This document shows positions 51,057 through 60,853 of a stretch of DNA of 64,000 nt, one piece after another. Every line of letters begins with the position of its first letter. Position 1 is the first letter of the stretch. The stretch is taken from the NCBI GenBank assembly GCA_963732855.1, contig CAVTBB010000005.1:124001-188000 (forward strand). The letters run 5' to 3'. The position numbers and the translations under genes were made by a program. The stretch comes from DASXVU01 sp963732855 (GTDB lineage Archaea > Thermoplasmatota > Thermoplasmata > Methanomassiliicoccales > UBA472). The notes under the pieces were generated by a model. That model was given only the letters and a program-made list of their open reading frames with translations, was not told the origin of the DNA and ran no database searches.

Positions 51057-51746
51057 TCAGAGCCAATCAAAGATATCTTTCACGAATCGCTTTGCCCCTT
51101 CCTGCTTGCAGGGACCATGGGCTATGATCAGCTTGTCGAAGTCCCATGCCAGGAGCCTTTCCAGCGATCGTCTGGCTCGCGACCGGTCGGTGAACGACAT
51201 CCTGATGGCCGTCGGCACCCCGCCCGGATCCGCCACGCCACCGATCCTGATCAAGGTGTTACGGAGGGGTCCCTTGTAAAGACTACCGATCTGGATGAGA
51301 TCGTCCAGGATGAGCGTCCTAGACCTCTTGTGGAAGAACATCACCTCCATCAGGAGCGGGTTGCCATGGAACACCAATTGGTCCAGGTCATTTGCCCATT
51401 CGGCTGGAGGCGCGTCGGCCAAGGTACCGGTCAAGGGAAGGTCCACCTTTTTCAGGGTCATCGGAGTGTGAGGAGAGGCCCACAGTTGCGCCTCCGGGAA
51501 GAGGGTGTGCCATCCTTCCAGCCGCCAAACGTGCCTGGGCGTGGCAGCTACAAGATATTTGACCGGTCCCAGTGATGCGATCTCCCCGATGTCCGCGAAT
51601 GATGCGGGAACCGGGGAGTTGACCCATATCGCCCCATCCGAAAGCCTCACCACGGTCATCCTGGTGGGGAACGTTTCCCCGGTGTCCCGGACAACGGGGC
51701 CTTCCATGGTCCAGATGCCATCGGCGAACTCCTTCAATTCCGACAT
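51057..51746 (-). CDS. DUF4336 domain protein
   Basis: 229 residues. The opening (FADGIWTMEGPV, RMTVVRLSDGAIWVNSPVP) and the middle (YLVAATPRHVWRLEGWHTLFPEAQLWASP) match DUF4336, a family with a metallo-beta-lactamase-like layout. The usual HxHxDH is not present, and LIIAHGPC near 213 is the only His-rich element at a typical strand end. Enzyme activity is uncertain. Confidence 0.8.
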   Translation of the reverse strand: MSELKEFADGIWTMEGPVVRDTGETFPTRMTVVRLSDGAIWVNSPVPASFADIGEIASLGPVKYLVAATPRHVWRLEGWHTLFPEAQLWASPHTPMTLKKVDLPLTGTLADAPPAEWANDLDQLVFHGNPLLMEVMFFHKRSRTLILDDLIQIGSLYKGPLRNTLIRIGGVADPGGVPTAIRMSFTDRSRARRSLERLLAWDFDKLIIAHGPCKQEGAKRFVKDIFDWL

Positions 51747-51989
51747 CTTACAATTACCGATTTTCCATGCGCGCTCCCTGGACTTAAAGTTAGCTCAAGT
51801 ATTTTGAGGTCGAGGTCCTGCAAAGGCAAATATTCCTTAGCCTCAAGATCGATCATTCAAATGCGCTCTAGCAGTGGATTATCTGATGAACTTGACAACA
51901 TCGGTCTACCCTGCCTCATATATGTGACGGTACCAGCATATGATCGGAGTAACCGGTTCCATATGTTCCGGACTCGAAAGGTGAACGAG

Positions 51990-52181
51990 ATGAAAGGGGA
52001 CATCAAGAAAGACGTTGACAAGGGAATCGCAGATGTTCAGAAGGGCGTAAGGAGTGGCGTCAAGGAGGTCCAGAAGGACGTAAGGGCCGGAGTCAAGGAG
52101 GTCCAGAAAGGCGCCCGAGACGCAGGAAAGGCGGTTGACAAGGAGATGAAGAAGGTACAAACGAAGTTGAAGAAGAAATGA
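51990..52181 (+). CDS. Small charged 11-residue-repeat protein
   Basis: 63 residues, very Lys-rich and without aromatic residues. The unit KEVQKDVRAGV recurs about three times with period 11 (DVQKGVRSGVK, EVQKDVRAGVK, EVQKGARDAGK), as does its 33-base DNA. Such period-11 amphipathic helices are known from LEA-type and apolipoprotein-like proteins, so membrane or protein protection under stress is possible. Start at ATG 51990 with AAGGTGA upstream. Too small and simple for a firm assignment. Confidence 0.65.
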   Translation: MKGDIKKDVDKGIADVQKGVRSGVKEVQKDVRAGVKEVQKGARDAGKAVDKEMKKVQTKLKKK

Positions 52182-52411
52182 TCAGGAGCTAGGGATCACT
52201 TCGAGACTGACACCCCCTTGATATCGATCCTACCCTTATCATTGGGTCGAGCATCAGGGCATAAATGGTAACCGTCACGGTTGTGGATTTTCTACCTTCC
52301 TAAGTTCCGACCATGCAAATATGGTCCGGTCGGATAAAATCGACTTATTCACCACTACCAGGTATGTTAATGGAAACGATTATCATCACCCCTCATTATT
52401 CATGAGGCTTA

Positions 52412-53350
52412 ATGGCTTACGATCTCGTGATAGTTGGTGCTGGCCCGGCAGGGCTCACGGCAGGCGTCTATGCGGAGAATCGGAAGCTCAATACGCTCAT
52501 AATCGAAGCAGGTGCAGCGGGCGGCCAGTTGATAAACATCTATCCCGAGAAGGTAATCGCCAACTACCCGAGCGTCACCGAGATCCACGCCCATGACCTG
52601 GGCTGGTCCATGGTGGACCACGCCAAAGCGGCCGGTTGCGATATCCACGAACACGAGATCGTGCACGACATCCTCGACAGGGGCGAAGGATTGGTGGTCT
52701 TAACCAATAAAGGCGAGTACGAGACCAAGACGGTCATACTCTCCATCGGCACCGGTCTGTTCAGACCAAAGATGATCGGCGTGCCAGGCGAGGAGCGGCT
52801 CGAAGGAAAGGGTGTCTACCACAAGCTGCCGGAGAAGAAGGAGCTGGAAGGGAAGCGGATACTTTTCGTCGGCGGCGGCAACAGCGCACTGGAGATGGCC
52901 CTTCTTGCTTCAGATGTGGCGCAGGTCTACATCGTGCACCGGCGGGATTGCTTCCGGGCGGACGGGTGCATCGTGGACAGGGTCGTGGCCAAGAACATCA
53001 AGACGATCATGTCGGCGGAGGTAAAGGAGATCCTCGGCGTGGACAGGGTGGAGGGTGCCATCCTCTGCGTCGGGGAGCCGGCTGGGGAGATGAAGCTGGA
53101 CGTCGATATGGTGGTCGTGAACATCGGCGTAACACCAGAGCTGGAGTTCCTGCAGAAATGGAACGTTGCCCTGGAGGGCAACCAGATCAAGGTCGACACG
53201 GAGATGCGGACATCGCGAAGAGGGGTTTTCGCCTGCGGTGACGCGGTCATCTATCCCGGCAAGTACAGGCAGATCGTGGTCGCCTGCGGGGAAGGGGCCA
53301 CGGCGGCCAACTCGGTGTACAAGTACGTCATAAAGCCCTACTGGGCCTGA
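52412..53350 (+). CDS. Thioredoxin reductase-like flavoprotein, probably ferredoxin-NAD(P) reductase
   Basis: 312 residues, with the TrxR fold: FAD motif GAGPAGLTAG, second glycine motif VGGGNSALE (NAD(P)), and GVFACGDAV near the end. The redox CxxC of thioredoxin reductases is absent; the TrxR-like ferredoxin-NAD(P) reductases lack it too, and GGQLINIYPEKVIANYP fits that group. A 2[4Fe-4S] ferredoxin gene is convergent just downstream, which supports electron exchange with ferredoxin. Exact partner is inferred. Confidence 0.8.
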   Translation: MAYDLVIVGAGPAGLTAGVYAENRKLNTLIIEAGAAGGQLINIYPEKVIANYPSVTEIHAHDLGWSMVDHAKAAGCDIHEHEIVHDILDRGEGLVVLTNKGEYETKTVILSIGTGLFRPKMIGVPGEERLEGKGVYHKLPEKKELEGKRILFVGGGNSALEMALLASDVAQVYIVHRRDCFRADGCIVDRVVAKNIKTIMSAEVKEILGVDRVEGAILCVGEPAGEMKLDVDMVVVNIGVTPELEFLQKWNVALEGNQIKVDTEMRTSRRGVFACGDAVIYPGKYRQIVVACGEGATAANSVYKYVIKPYWA

Positions 53351-53452
53351 GCGGGTCAAGAATGCATCCGGTCCCGTTCAAAATCGTATTAAAAATTGGT
53401 ATCTTGACGGATCGGCGCAAATGCGACGGCCGTCAATGGGTTTGCGAAGGGT

Positions 53453-53623
53453 TTAATCAACGGAGATAGCGTTGTTCGGGCACTCGTCGACGCAAGCACC
53501 GCAGTCCACACAGTCCTTCTCGTTGACGACAGCTACCTCGGCTACCTTGATGCATGCCTGTGGGCAGACATCTTCGCAAGCACCGCATCCTACGCACTCT
53601 TCGGCCTTAATCTTTGCAGCCAT
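53453..53623 (-). CDS. 2[4Fe-4S] ferredoxin
   Basis: 56 residues, short dicluster form. Two motifs, CVGCGACEDVCPQAC and CVDCGACVDECP, each supply the CxxCxxCxxxC ligands. Low-potential electron carrier of methanogen metabolism; likely partner of the convergent flavoprotein reductase. ATG at 53623. A T-run (AATTTTTAAT) follows about 60 bases past the stop on the minus strand and may end the transcript. Confidence 0.95.
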   Translation of the reverse strand: MAAKIKAEECVGCGACEDVCPQACIKVAEVAVVNEKDCVDCGACVDECPNNAISVD

Positions 53624-53764
53624 TTGAAGCACCTTTACGCCTGAACTCGAAACATATTATAAAAAATTATTGCCCGACTCTTCGTGATGGAACTTGTTTG
53701 ACCTCGGTGGCTCCATCGGCATACATTACGATCCGCAGGTCCTGATGTATCACACGTCAACCGA

Positions 53765-54190
53765 TCAGCGAACGACCAATACCGAACAGCCCGCCCTCTT
53801 CGTGAGCGCTTCCGAAGTGCTGCCGACGAATAGACCCTTCGGGCCGTGAAGTCCCCTGCACCCGGAGACGATCAGTTCGGCTCCGTTCCTATGGGCGTAA
53901 TTGACTATTTGGGTGGCGGGGTGGCCGTGGAGCACCGCCGATCTGGCCGCGACCCCTTCGGACTTGGCGATCTCCAGCGCGTCGTTGATGATGCACACCG
54001 CTCGGGCCTCTGCCTGCTTGTCGTCCTTGTCCGACATCAGTGCCGGATAGCTAATGACGTGGACCGCGGTCAGCCTCGTTCCCTGCATTGCCCTGGCCAT
54101 CGCCGCAGCTCGATGCATTGCCTTGTTGCTGCCTTCCGACCCATCCACCGCGACAATGATCAGATCCCTACCTTCACCTTCATTGGCCAA
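53765..54190 (-). CDS. Universal stress protein (UspA family)
   Basis: 141 residues. Opening IVAVDGSEGSNKAMHRA and the nucleotide-binding end SGCRGLHGPKGLFVGSTSEAL fit the ATP-binding Usp type (G-x2-G-x9-G-S/T). Start at 54190 (MANEGEG). Stands alone; not part of the amidohydrolase-Usp-CBS run nearby. Role in stress is inferred from the family. Confidence 0.9.
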   Translation of the reverse strand: MANEGEGRDLIIVAVDGSEGSNKAMHRAAAMARAMQGTRLTAVHVISYPALMSDKDDKQAEARAVCIINDALEIAKSEGVAARSAVLHGHPATQIVNYAHRNGAELIVSGCRGLHGPKGLFVGSTSEALTKRAGCSVLVVR

Positions 54191-54472
54191 TCATTTCACC
54201 TGGGGATGGAGGCTACGATGAGCGGTCAGTGTCGGTCCGACGGGCTCACCGTACGTCCATCACTATTATTGAGTACTGGCCGGCATTTAATAGCTTGCCC
54301 GACAACTTACCAAGGTGATAACAGAGAACGAGAGGGGCAATACACGAGGATGTTGTGTGCGGGGGAATGACGATCATTGCTGAAACGGCTATGACCAGGA
54401 GGGTTCATCACCGGCCTATGACCGACCACAGGACTGGACATCTTGAAATAAGGTCGGGGGCATGACTCCCTC

Positions 54473-55540
54473 ATGGAGCTAGCATCCGGGAAACTGCTTA
54501 CGGCCGACGGATTCATCGACGGGCACATCGAGTTCGAGAACGGCCTGGTGAAGAGCGTGGGCGAGGGAACGTCCAAGAAGGCGACGGTAAAGGGCGTGAT
54601 CGTCCCGACGCTCATCAACTGTCACACGCACATCGCCGACTACGTCGTCCCGGTGGACGCGAGGCTTTCGTTGGAGGAGCTGGTCGCGCCCCCGAACGGG
54701 CTGAAACACCGCATCCTCAAGAACATGCCCTTGAACCATCTGACCGCTTCAATGGTCCGTTTGTCCCGGTTCATGTTCTCCCGGGGCATTTCCAGCTATG
54801 TGGATTTCCGGGAGGGCGGGGTCGAGGGGGCCCAGGCACTGGCCTCGGCCAAGGGGAACGGGGCGGAACCGATCATCATGGCCCGCCCGGCAGAGATGAG
54901 GTACGTGTCATCAGAGATCAATGCGCTGCTGAAGGTGGCGAACGGCATCGCGGTCAGCTCCATCTCCGACTGGGACTACGAAGAGCTGAGCGCTCTTGCT
55001 GAGCATGTGAGCCGGAAGGGTGCCCGGTTCGCGATCCATGCGTCCGAACGGGTCCGAGAGGACATCGGGAAGGTGCTGGACCTGAAGCCCCGCTTCGTCG
55101 TGCACATGACCATGGCGACAAAGGAGGACGTGACCGCCTGCGCCGATTCGAACGTACCTATCGTCGCCTGCCCCCGGTCGAACCTGTTCTTCGGCTCGGT
55201 CCCGCCGCTCAAAATGATGTTGGACGCCGGGGCGAAGGTGGCGTTGGGCACGGACAACGCGATGGTCTCGATGCCAGACATGCTCCAGGAGATCGAGACG
55301 GCGGCACGCCTTCTCCGTTCCCAGGGAATGCGCGACCTGACCCCCTTGATGGATATGGCTTTCGCAAACGCACGAATACTTTTAAATCGAAACGACTCAC
55401 TTAACATACAACCGGGGACTCCATGCGATTTCATGGTCCTGCGGTCCAAAGGGGGAGATCCCCTGACGGATCTGGTGCTGAGGTCCAGCCCAGAAGACCC
55501 GTGCCTAGTCTGCTACGGGAAACACATTTGGAGGAATTAA
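54473..55540 (+). CDS. Amidohydrolase family protein
   Basis: 355 residues, TIM-barrel metal hydrolase. Metal motif NCHTHIAD at about 44-51 (HxH), second-shell His in AIHASER and VVHMTMAT, and the catalytic Asp in GTDNA near 261. The pattern is that of the cytosine/adenosine deaminase and chlorohydrolase branch, so a nucleoside or purine deaminase role is possible, but the substrate cannot be named. Its stop lies one base before the Usp start, so it shares that operon. Confidence 0.85.
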   Translation: MELASGKLLTADGFIDGHIEFENGLVKSVGEGTSKKATVKGVIVPTLINCHTHIADYVVPVDARLSLEELVAPPNGLKHRILKNMPLNHLTASMVRLSRFMFSRGISSYVDFREGGVEGAQALASAKGNGAEPIIMARPAEMRYVSSEINALLKVANGIAVSSISDWDYEELSALAEHVSRKGARFAIHASERVREDIGKVLDLKPRFVVHMTMATKEDVTACADSNVPIVACPRSNLFFGSVPPLKMMLDAGAKVALGTDNAMVSMPDMLQEIETAARLLRSQGMRDLTPLMDMAFANARILLNRNDSLNIQPGTPCDFMVLRSKGGDPLTDLVLRSSPEDPCLVCYGKHIWRN

Positions 55541-55541
55541 C

Positions 55542-55988
55542 ATGAATCTGTTCAAGCACATACTGGTACCCACGGACGGTAGCGAATACACCAGGGCGGC
55601 CATCAGCAAGGGATTGGAGCTGGCGAAGCTCATGGGTGCAGACATCACGGCATTGTACGTTGTGGACCAGACCTCGTTCATCAATTTCCCGATGGACTCG
55701 ACGGTGGTCAGCGTCTATTCCCTCCTGGAAAAGGAAGGCAAGGACGCGGTCGACTACGTCAGGTCAGAAGGCGATAAGCTGGGCGTCAAGGTCCAAACCT
55801 CGATCGTCGAAGGCTCACCGGCACGCAAGATCGTCGAGGCGTCCGCGACCCACGACCTGGTGGTCATGGGCACGCTGGGACGGACCGGATTCTCAAAGCT
55901 CCTGCTGGGCTCGGTGGCCGAGCGTGTCATTCGATTCTCCAAGTGCCCCGTGCTGGTGGTCAAACCGGAAGGGGAGGTGGAACCATGA
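55542..55988 (+). CDS. Universal stress protein (UspA family)
   Basis: 148 residues, with HILVPTDGSEYTRAAI and the ATP-binding end GTLGRTGFSKLLLGSVAERVI. Strong GGAGG ribosome binding site inside the end of the amidohydrolase gene. Its stop overlaps the start of the CBS protein (ATGA). Linked translation with both neighbours suggests a common stress or energy-sensing role. Confidence 0.93.
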   Translation: MNLFKHILVPTDGSEYTRAAISKGLELAKLMGADITALYVVDQTSFINFPMDSTVVSVYSLLEKEGKDAVDYVRSEGDKLGVKVQTSIVEGSPARKIVEASATHDLVVMGTLGRTGFSKLLLGSVAERVIRFSKCPVLVVKPEGEVEP

Positions 55989-56833
55989 CCACGGTGGGCG
56001 AGGTGATGACGGCGAACCCGATCGTGGCCCAGGTGCCCGGTTCCCGCAACGAGGTTCTCAAGATCATGGTCAAGCATAACCTGACCGGACTGCCGGTGGT
56101 CAGGCGCAGCGACGGTTCGCTGGCCGGGATCATCACCAGGCAGGACATCTTCGATAAGCCGGACGAGGACCAGGCTGCCCTGATCATGAACCGCGAGCCG
56201 GTCACCATAGGACCGAGGGCGGAGGTGGAGGAAGCGGCGAAGATACTGCTGCACAAGAACCTCAGGCACCTGCCGGTCATCGACGGCGACAAGCTGGTCG
56301 GTATCCTCACACCGACCGATCTGCTCTCCGTCGTCGAGAAAAAGAACATATCCACCCCGGTGGAGAAAGTGATCCGGTCACCGTGCATCCCGATCTACCA
56401 CGGCGCCCCGCTGGCGGTAGCGTCCGTTACGCTCAAGGTCAGCAAGGCCTCCGCCTTGGCCGTACTGGATGACGGCGGGCGTCTGATCGGCCTACTGACC
56501 GACCGCGACATCTTCAACAAGAGCTATGTGAACGGCACCGTCGCGATGGAGGAGCTGGGCATACCTCAGGACGAGGACGAGTGGACCTGGGACGGTCTGC
56601 GCAACGTCATGAAGCTGTGGTACGAAGTGTCGAAGATAGACCTGCCCGGGATCCCGGTACGTGACATTATGGTGCGCAACCCGATGACCGTCTTCAAGAA
56701 GACGTCGATATCCGAAGCGGCCCGCATCATGCGCAAGAACGACTTCGGCCAGCTGCCGGTGAGGGACTCCAAGGATAACCTCCAGGCGATGATCTACGAC
56801 CACGACATCATATCGATATTGGCGGAAGATTAA
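55985..56833 (+). CDS. Four-CBS-domain protein
   Basis: 282 residues made of two CBS pairs. Repeating units such as VGEVMTANPIVAQVPGSRN, NLTGLPVVRRSDGSLAGIITRQDI, HLPVIDGDKLVGILTPTD, and VRDIMVRNPMTVFKK with FGQLPVRDSK fit adenine-nucleotide-binding CBS modules. No catalytic domain is attached. Start at ATG 55985, overlapping the Usp stop. Probably an adenylate sensor. Confidence 0.92.
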   Translation: MTTVGEVMTANPIVAQVPGSRNEVLKIMVKHNLTGLPVVRRSDGSLAGIITRQDIFDKPDEDQAALIMNREPVTIGPRAEVEEAAKILLHKNLRHLPVIDGDKLVGILTPTDLLSVVEKKNISTPVEKVIRSPCIPIYHGAPLAVASVTLKVSKASALAVLDDGGRLIGLLTDRDIFNKSYVNGTVAMEELGIPQDEDEWTWDGLRNVMKLWYEVSKIDLPGIPVRDIMVRNPMTVFKKTSISEAARIMRKNDFGQLPVRDSKDNLQAMIYDHDIISILAED

Positions 56834-56865
56834 ACTAGGTCCGTTGAATCATTGGAGTGGATCAC

Positions 56866-58602
56866 ATGGCTGACGTTAACTCAGGGGACATCCTCTCCCT
56901 GTGCAAGCGGAGAGGGTTCATCTACCCATCCTACGAGATATACGGCGGCATCGCCGGATTGTTCGACTACGGTCCGCTCGGCTGTACCATGAAGACGAAC
57001 GTCATGAACCAGTGGCGCCGGATCTATGCGCTGGAAGAAGGTTTCCTGGAGATCGACGGCGAGACCATCGGCCCGGAGGCGGTCTTCAAGGCGTCCGGCC
57101 ACGTGGACAACTTCGCCGACCTGCTCGTCTCGTGCGTAAAGTGCGAAGAGTCGTTTAGGGCGGACCATCTCTGCAAGGAACTGCACCCGAACCCGGGGGC
57201 GTTGCCGAAGGGGGAGCTGGAAGACCTCATCTGCAAGAACGCGGTGGTCTGTACGGCGTGCGGCGGGGAGCTCTCCCACGTGGAAGAGTTCAACCTGATG
57301 TTCAAGACCAAGATCGGACCGGGGAAGGGTCGGGTCGGCTATCTGCGTCCGGAAACGGCGCAGGGCATCTTCGTGAACTTCGCCAACCTTTACCGTCACG
57401 CCCGCGAGCGTCTTCCCTTCGGCGTAATCCAGATCGGTCGCGGCTACCGTAACGAGATCTCGCCCCGGCAGGGTGTGATCCGGATGCGCGAGTTCAACAT
57501 GATGGAGGCGGAGCTTTTCGTCGACCCGACGGACAAGCGCTGGCCGACGTTCGATTCGATCAAGGACACGAAGGTAACGCTGGTCCCGAACGCCTACATG
57601 GACACCGAGGAGAAGATCGAGGTTGTCCTGGAGACGACGTTCGGCGCGGCGGTCGACGACAAGATCATCGCGCACGAGACGATAGCCTACTTCCTGTACA
57701 TCACGCAGCGTTTCCTGACCGAGGCGGGCGTGGACCCGGTGCGGCTACGATTCCGGCAGCACCTGAAGACCGAGATGGCGCACTACGCCTGCGACTGCTG
57801 GGATGCCGAGGCGCTGCTGAGCTATGGTTGGACCGAGATAACGGGCATCGCCGACCGCGGCTCCTGGGATCTCTCGCGGCATATTCAGTTCTCCAACGCC
57901 GACCTTACGGCGTTCAAACGGTTCGACGATCCGATCGAAGTGGAGAAGGACGTGATAAAGGGCAAGTTCGGCGTACTTGGCCCGGAGTTCAAGGGCAAGG
58001 CGAAGAAGGTGTCCACAGCACTGGAGCAGACCGATCCGTCGAAGATCGTCGACGGCAAGGTGACCGTCGAGGTTGACGGGGAGATGATCACCCTCGAGCC
58101 GAAGCACTATGAGGTCGTACGCATAAAGGAGAAGGTGAACGGCGAGAAGGTCGTACCCCACGTCATCGAGCCGTCCCACGGCCTGGACCGCATCATGTAT
58201 ACCTGTCTGGAACACGCTTACAACGTGAGCGCCGACGGTTACGTCACACTGAAATTGAAAGCGGCCACCGCCCCGATCAAGGTGGGCGTTTTCCCGCTCA
58301 TGTCCAAGGACGACCTGGACAAGATCGCGATGGACCTGGATGCCAAGCTGCGCAGGCGGGGCATCACCACCGCGTTCGACGATTCCGGCTCCATCGGCCG
58401 ACGATATGCCAGGATGGACGAGGTCGGAACGCCGTACTGCATCACGGTCGACTACGAGGCCAAGGAGAAAGGCCGAGTGACCATCCGCGACCGGGATACG
58501 ACGCAGCAGAAGTGGATACCCCTGGAGGACGTCGTGAAGGACGTCGAATCACTGTTGAACGGAACGCCGTTCAGCGAGCTCGAGGGCGAGACGAAGGTAT
58601 GA
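56866..58602 (+). CDS. glyS: Glycyl-tRNA synthetase
   Basis: Class II synthetase of the archaeal/eukaryotic dimer type, 578 residues. Motif 1 region GIAGLFDYGPLG, insertion domain with a zinc-like set of four Cys (VSCVKCEESF, VVCTACGGEL), motif 2 FGVIQIGRGYRNEISPRQG, and motif 3 in EPSHGLDRIMYT. The C-terminal anticodon-binding domain begins near APIKVGVFPLM. Start at ATG 56866 after GGAGTGG. Confidence 0.96.
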   Translation: MADVNSGDILSLCKRRGFIYPSYEIYGGIAGLFDYGPLGCTMKTNVMNQWRRIYALEEGFLEIDGETIGPEAVFKASGHVDNFADLLVSCVKCEESFRADHLCKELHPNPGALPKGELEDLICKNAVVCTACGGELSHVEEFNLMFKTKIGPGKGRVGYLRPETAQGIFVNFANLYRHARERLPFGVIQIGRGYRNEISPRQGVIRMREFNMMEAELFVDPTDKRWPTFDSIKDTKVTLVPNAYMDTEEKIEVVLETTFGAAVDDKIIAHETIAYFLYITQRFLTEAGVDPVRLRFRQHLKTEMAHYACDCWDAEALLSYGWTEITGIADRGSWDLSRHIQFSNADLTAFKRFDDPIEVEKDVIKGKFGVLGPEFKGKAKKVSTALEQTDPSKIVDGKVTVEVDGEMITLEPKHYEVVRIKEKVNGEKVVPHVIEPSHGLDRIMYTCLEHAYNVSADGYVTLKLKAATAPIKVGVFPLMSKDDLDKIAMDLDAKLRRRGITTAFDDSGSIGRRYARMDEVGTPYCITVDYEAKEKGRVTIRDRDTTQQKWIPLEDVVKDVESLLNGTPFSELEGETKV

Positions 58603-58694
58603 TAAGCCCCGAGCACGGGTGATATCATGGACGAAGATTCGTAAGAAGCTATAATAGCTTCCAGCTGACTATAGAACATTGAGGTGAATTAAAA

Positions 58695-59882
58695 ATGGTA
58701 GGAGAGAACTTGGAAGCGCTGAAGAGGCGGGAAATGCTCCGGTCGGTCATAGACTCGAAGCAGATCTCCGAGCTCATAAACACAAAGTTCGAAACGATCG
58801 ACCCGGAAACGTCACTGTCCGACGCGGTGGCCAAGATGAGGGCGAGCGACCTGTACGAGATACCGGTCGTGGAGAAGAAGAAGCTGGTCGGAGTGCTCAG
58901 CTTCAGCTCCATGATAAAGAAGCGGACGATGGTCGTCGGCATGAAAGTGAAGGGATTGATGGACATCCCGCCTGGCATCACCCAGGACATGACCACCACC
59001 GAACTGGCGGAGCAGTTCATCGCCACTAACTATAGGACCATGCCGATAGTGAAGGCAAAGAGTGTGGTCGGCATCGTGTCCCGGTCCGACGTGATCAAGA
59101 TCGCCCAGGGCATCAAGGAGTTCAAGGACATCAAGGCGTCCGACATAATGACGTACGATATCACCGCGGTCGAATCGAAAGAGCCGATCCGGAACGCGCT
59201 GGAGATGATGAGGCGCCTGGACATCAGGACCATACCGGTGGTCGACGAGAACTTCAAGATCAACGGCATCATCGGTGTCCGCGACATCATCAACTATTCC
59301 TGGGAAGGTGAGCACAAGTCCAAGGCCACCCGCGGCGAGAGGGCCGGCAACACGAACCCGGTCGAGGTGCGCGTCGATTCGATCATGCACCCGGCGGTCA
59401 AGACCATCAAGCTGGGAACGACGGTGAACGACGCCGTGAAGCTGATGCTGAAGGAGAACATCTCCACCCTGCCGGTGATCGAGAAGGACGTCATAAAGGG
59501 CGTGCTGACGGCCTACGATATCCTGGAAATGATGGCATCGGTCCGGAAGAGGGACGTCGTCTACATGCAGATCTCCGGGCTCGAGGAGGAGGACCGCTTC
59601 AACCTGGACCAGATGGAGAGGGATATCCAGACCGGTCTGGCCAAGATCTCCAAGATCCAGACGCCGATGCTGTTCACGATGCACGTGCAGAAGTACAACG
59701 CCACCGGGAGCGGGGCCAAGTACTCGTTGTCCGGACGGCTGCACACGGCACAGAACACGTACACCGCGTCGGGCGTGGAATGGTCTTTGATGGCCGCCAC
59801 CGCTGACATGATGGACCGGTTCGACGCCATGGTCACCGAGAAAAAGCAGGAGAAGGTCGAGAAACGCAAGAAGATCCAGTGA
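58695..59882 (+). CDS. CBS-domain protein with C-terminal HPF/RaiA-like domain
   Basis: 395 residues. Residues 1-280 hold four CBS units (LYEIPVVEKKKLVGVLSFS; YRTMPIVKAKSVVGIVSRS; RTIPVVDENFKINGIIGV; STLPVIEKDVIKGVLTAYD). The last 110 residues (VYMQISGLEEEDRF to KYSLSGRLHTAQNTYTASGVEWSLMAATADMMDRF) resemble the ribosome hibernation factor HPF/RaiA fold, followed by a Lys-rich tail. That would couple adenylate sensing to ribosome silencing. The domain call is by pattern, not by search. ATG at 58695 after GAGGTGA. Confidence 0.8.
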   Translation: MVGENLEALKRREMLRSVIDSKQISELINTKFETIDPETSLSDAVAKMRASDLYEIPVVEKKKLVGVLSFSSMIKKRTMVVGMKVKGLMDIPPGITQDMTTTELAEQFIATNYRTMPIVKAKSVVGIVSRSDVIKIAQGIKEFKDIKASDIMTYDITAVESKEPIRNALEMMRRLDIRTIPVVDENFKINGIIGVRDIINYSWEGEHKSKATRGERAGNTNPVEVRVDSIMHPAVKTIKLGTTVNDAVKLMLKENISTLPVIEKDVIKGVLTAYDILEMMASVRKRDVVYMQISGLEEEDRFNLDQMERDIQTGLAKISKIQTPMLFTMHVQKYNATGSGAKYSLSGRLHTAQNTYTASGVEWSLMAATADMMDRFDAMVTEKKQEKVEKRKKIQ

Positions 59883-59982
59883 GCTTGCTCTCGGCAGCAA
59901 ACATTTTCCCAAATCCATTATTTTCTTCTGATTCCGATCCCAGAGGCGAGCTGGCCCCGTTTCTTCATCCTGACCGATATGA

Positions 59983-60360
59983 TCATTTCGGATAGACGAA
60001 GCCGGTCTCCTCCTCGTTCGTGCGCACCGGACGGACCTCTATCCGGGCGCTCGTCCCGAAGGAGAACTCCGGGTTCAGCTTGGCGATGGCGATCGCCTCG
60101 TCCATGTCATCGGCGAGGACGTGATAGTAGCCGACCTGGACCTCGCCCTTGCCCCTCATCGGACGCACGTTCCAGTCATTACCGGAACGGGAGACGATGA
60201 CGCCGGTCTTGACCAGCGGCTGGGCGGCGATCAGTCGGCCGTCCTTCCTGAGCCGGTCGATGTAGACCTCGCGATCCTTCAGGAACCGGAGGTGACGCTC
60301 GGGCGGCCAATCCGATTGATGGTCGATCTCGTTGCGGATGAGAAGCATGAACTCGCGCAT
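59983..60360 (-). CDS. YCII-related domain protein
   Basis: 125 residues, a small alpha/beta ferredoxin-like fold: MREFMLLIRNEID opening, helix LRFLKDREVYIDRLRKDGRLIAAQPL, the strand VQVGYYHVLADDMDEAIAIAKLNP typical of YCII/DGPF proteins, then EVRPVR. Such proteins bind small molecules or act as weak enzymes; function is unknown. Stands alone, convergent with the CBS-HPF-like gene. Confidence 0.8.
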   Translation of the reverse strand: MREFMLLIRNEIDHQSDWPPERHLRFLKDREVYIDRLRKDGRLIAAQPLVKTGVIVSRSGNDWNVRPMRGKGEVQVGYYHVLADDMDEAIAIAKLNPEFSFGTSARIEVRPVRTNEEETGFVYPK

Positions 60361-60853
60361 GGGAGACGGTTAGAATGCAGGCGGTGTAAATGCTTATTGA
60401 TGGAAAGGAGTTCAGGATTTTGTCGTGTGACGTGTCGTTAAAAAATCTATACCTGTTAATGCACTATCGTTTACGACAGGGTTGATGTGGCTTCCGTACG
60501 AGTCATCGCAAGATCCGGTTTGACAAGGCCGGACCTTAAAAACTATGCCAGATGGAATATTTTGCACCGTCAGTGGCTATTACATCCAGACATCAAAATG
60601 AAGAAAAATAGAAAAATAGCCAGTCACGAGATGTGATATCGATTGGAATATTATAATTATTATTTATGATATAAAAACAAGCTTTATTAATATGGATGGC
60701 ATGCGAGGATAAAGCGCGGGAAGGTCACACCTCAGATTCCTCCAAACTCTGACGCTTATCATTCTGGCTTCTCCCGCGCCCCCTTAACTCATCCTGTTCT
60801 CGTAACGCATTGACACAATGCTTTTTACCCCTTCCACCTTTCCCCTTCTGTCC
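60361..60853. other. Intergenic region upstream of valS
   Basis: About 490 bases without a supported gene. It has an AT-rich block (60640-60700, with GATATAAAAAC) likely part of a promoter. An imperfect hairpin is at 60510-60537: AAGATCCGG and CCGGACCTT with one A-C mismatch and a ten-base loop. No tRNA seen. Confidence 0.5.

Noticed and set aside
52412..53350. Thioredoxin reductase
   Set aside because: The fold matches but the redox CxxC is missing, so a ferredoxin-NAD(P) reductase role is preferred.
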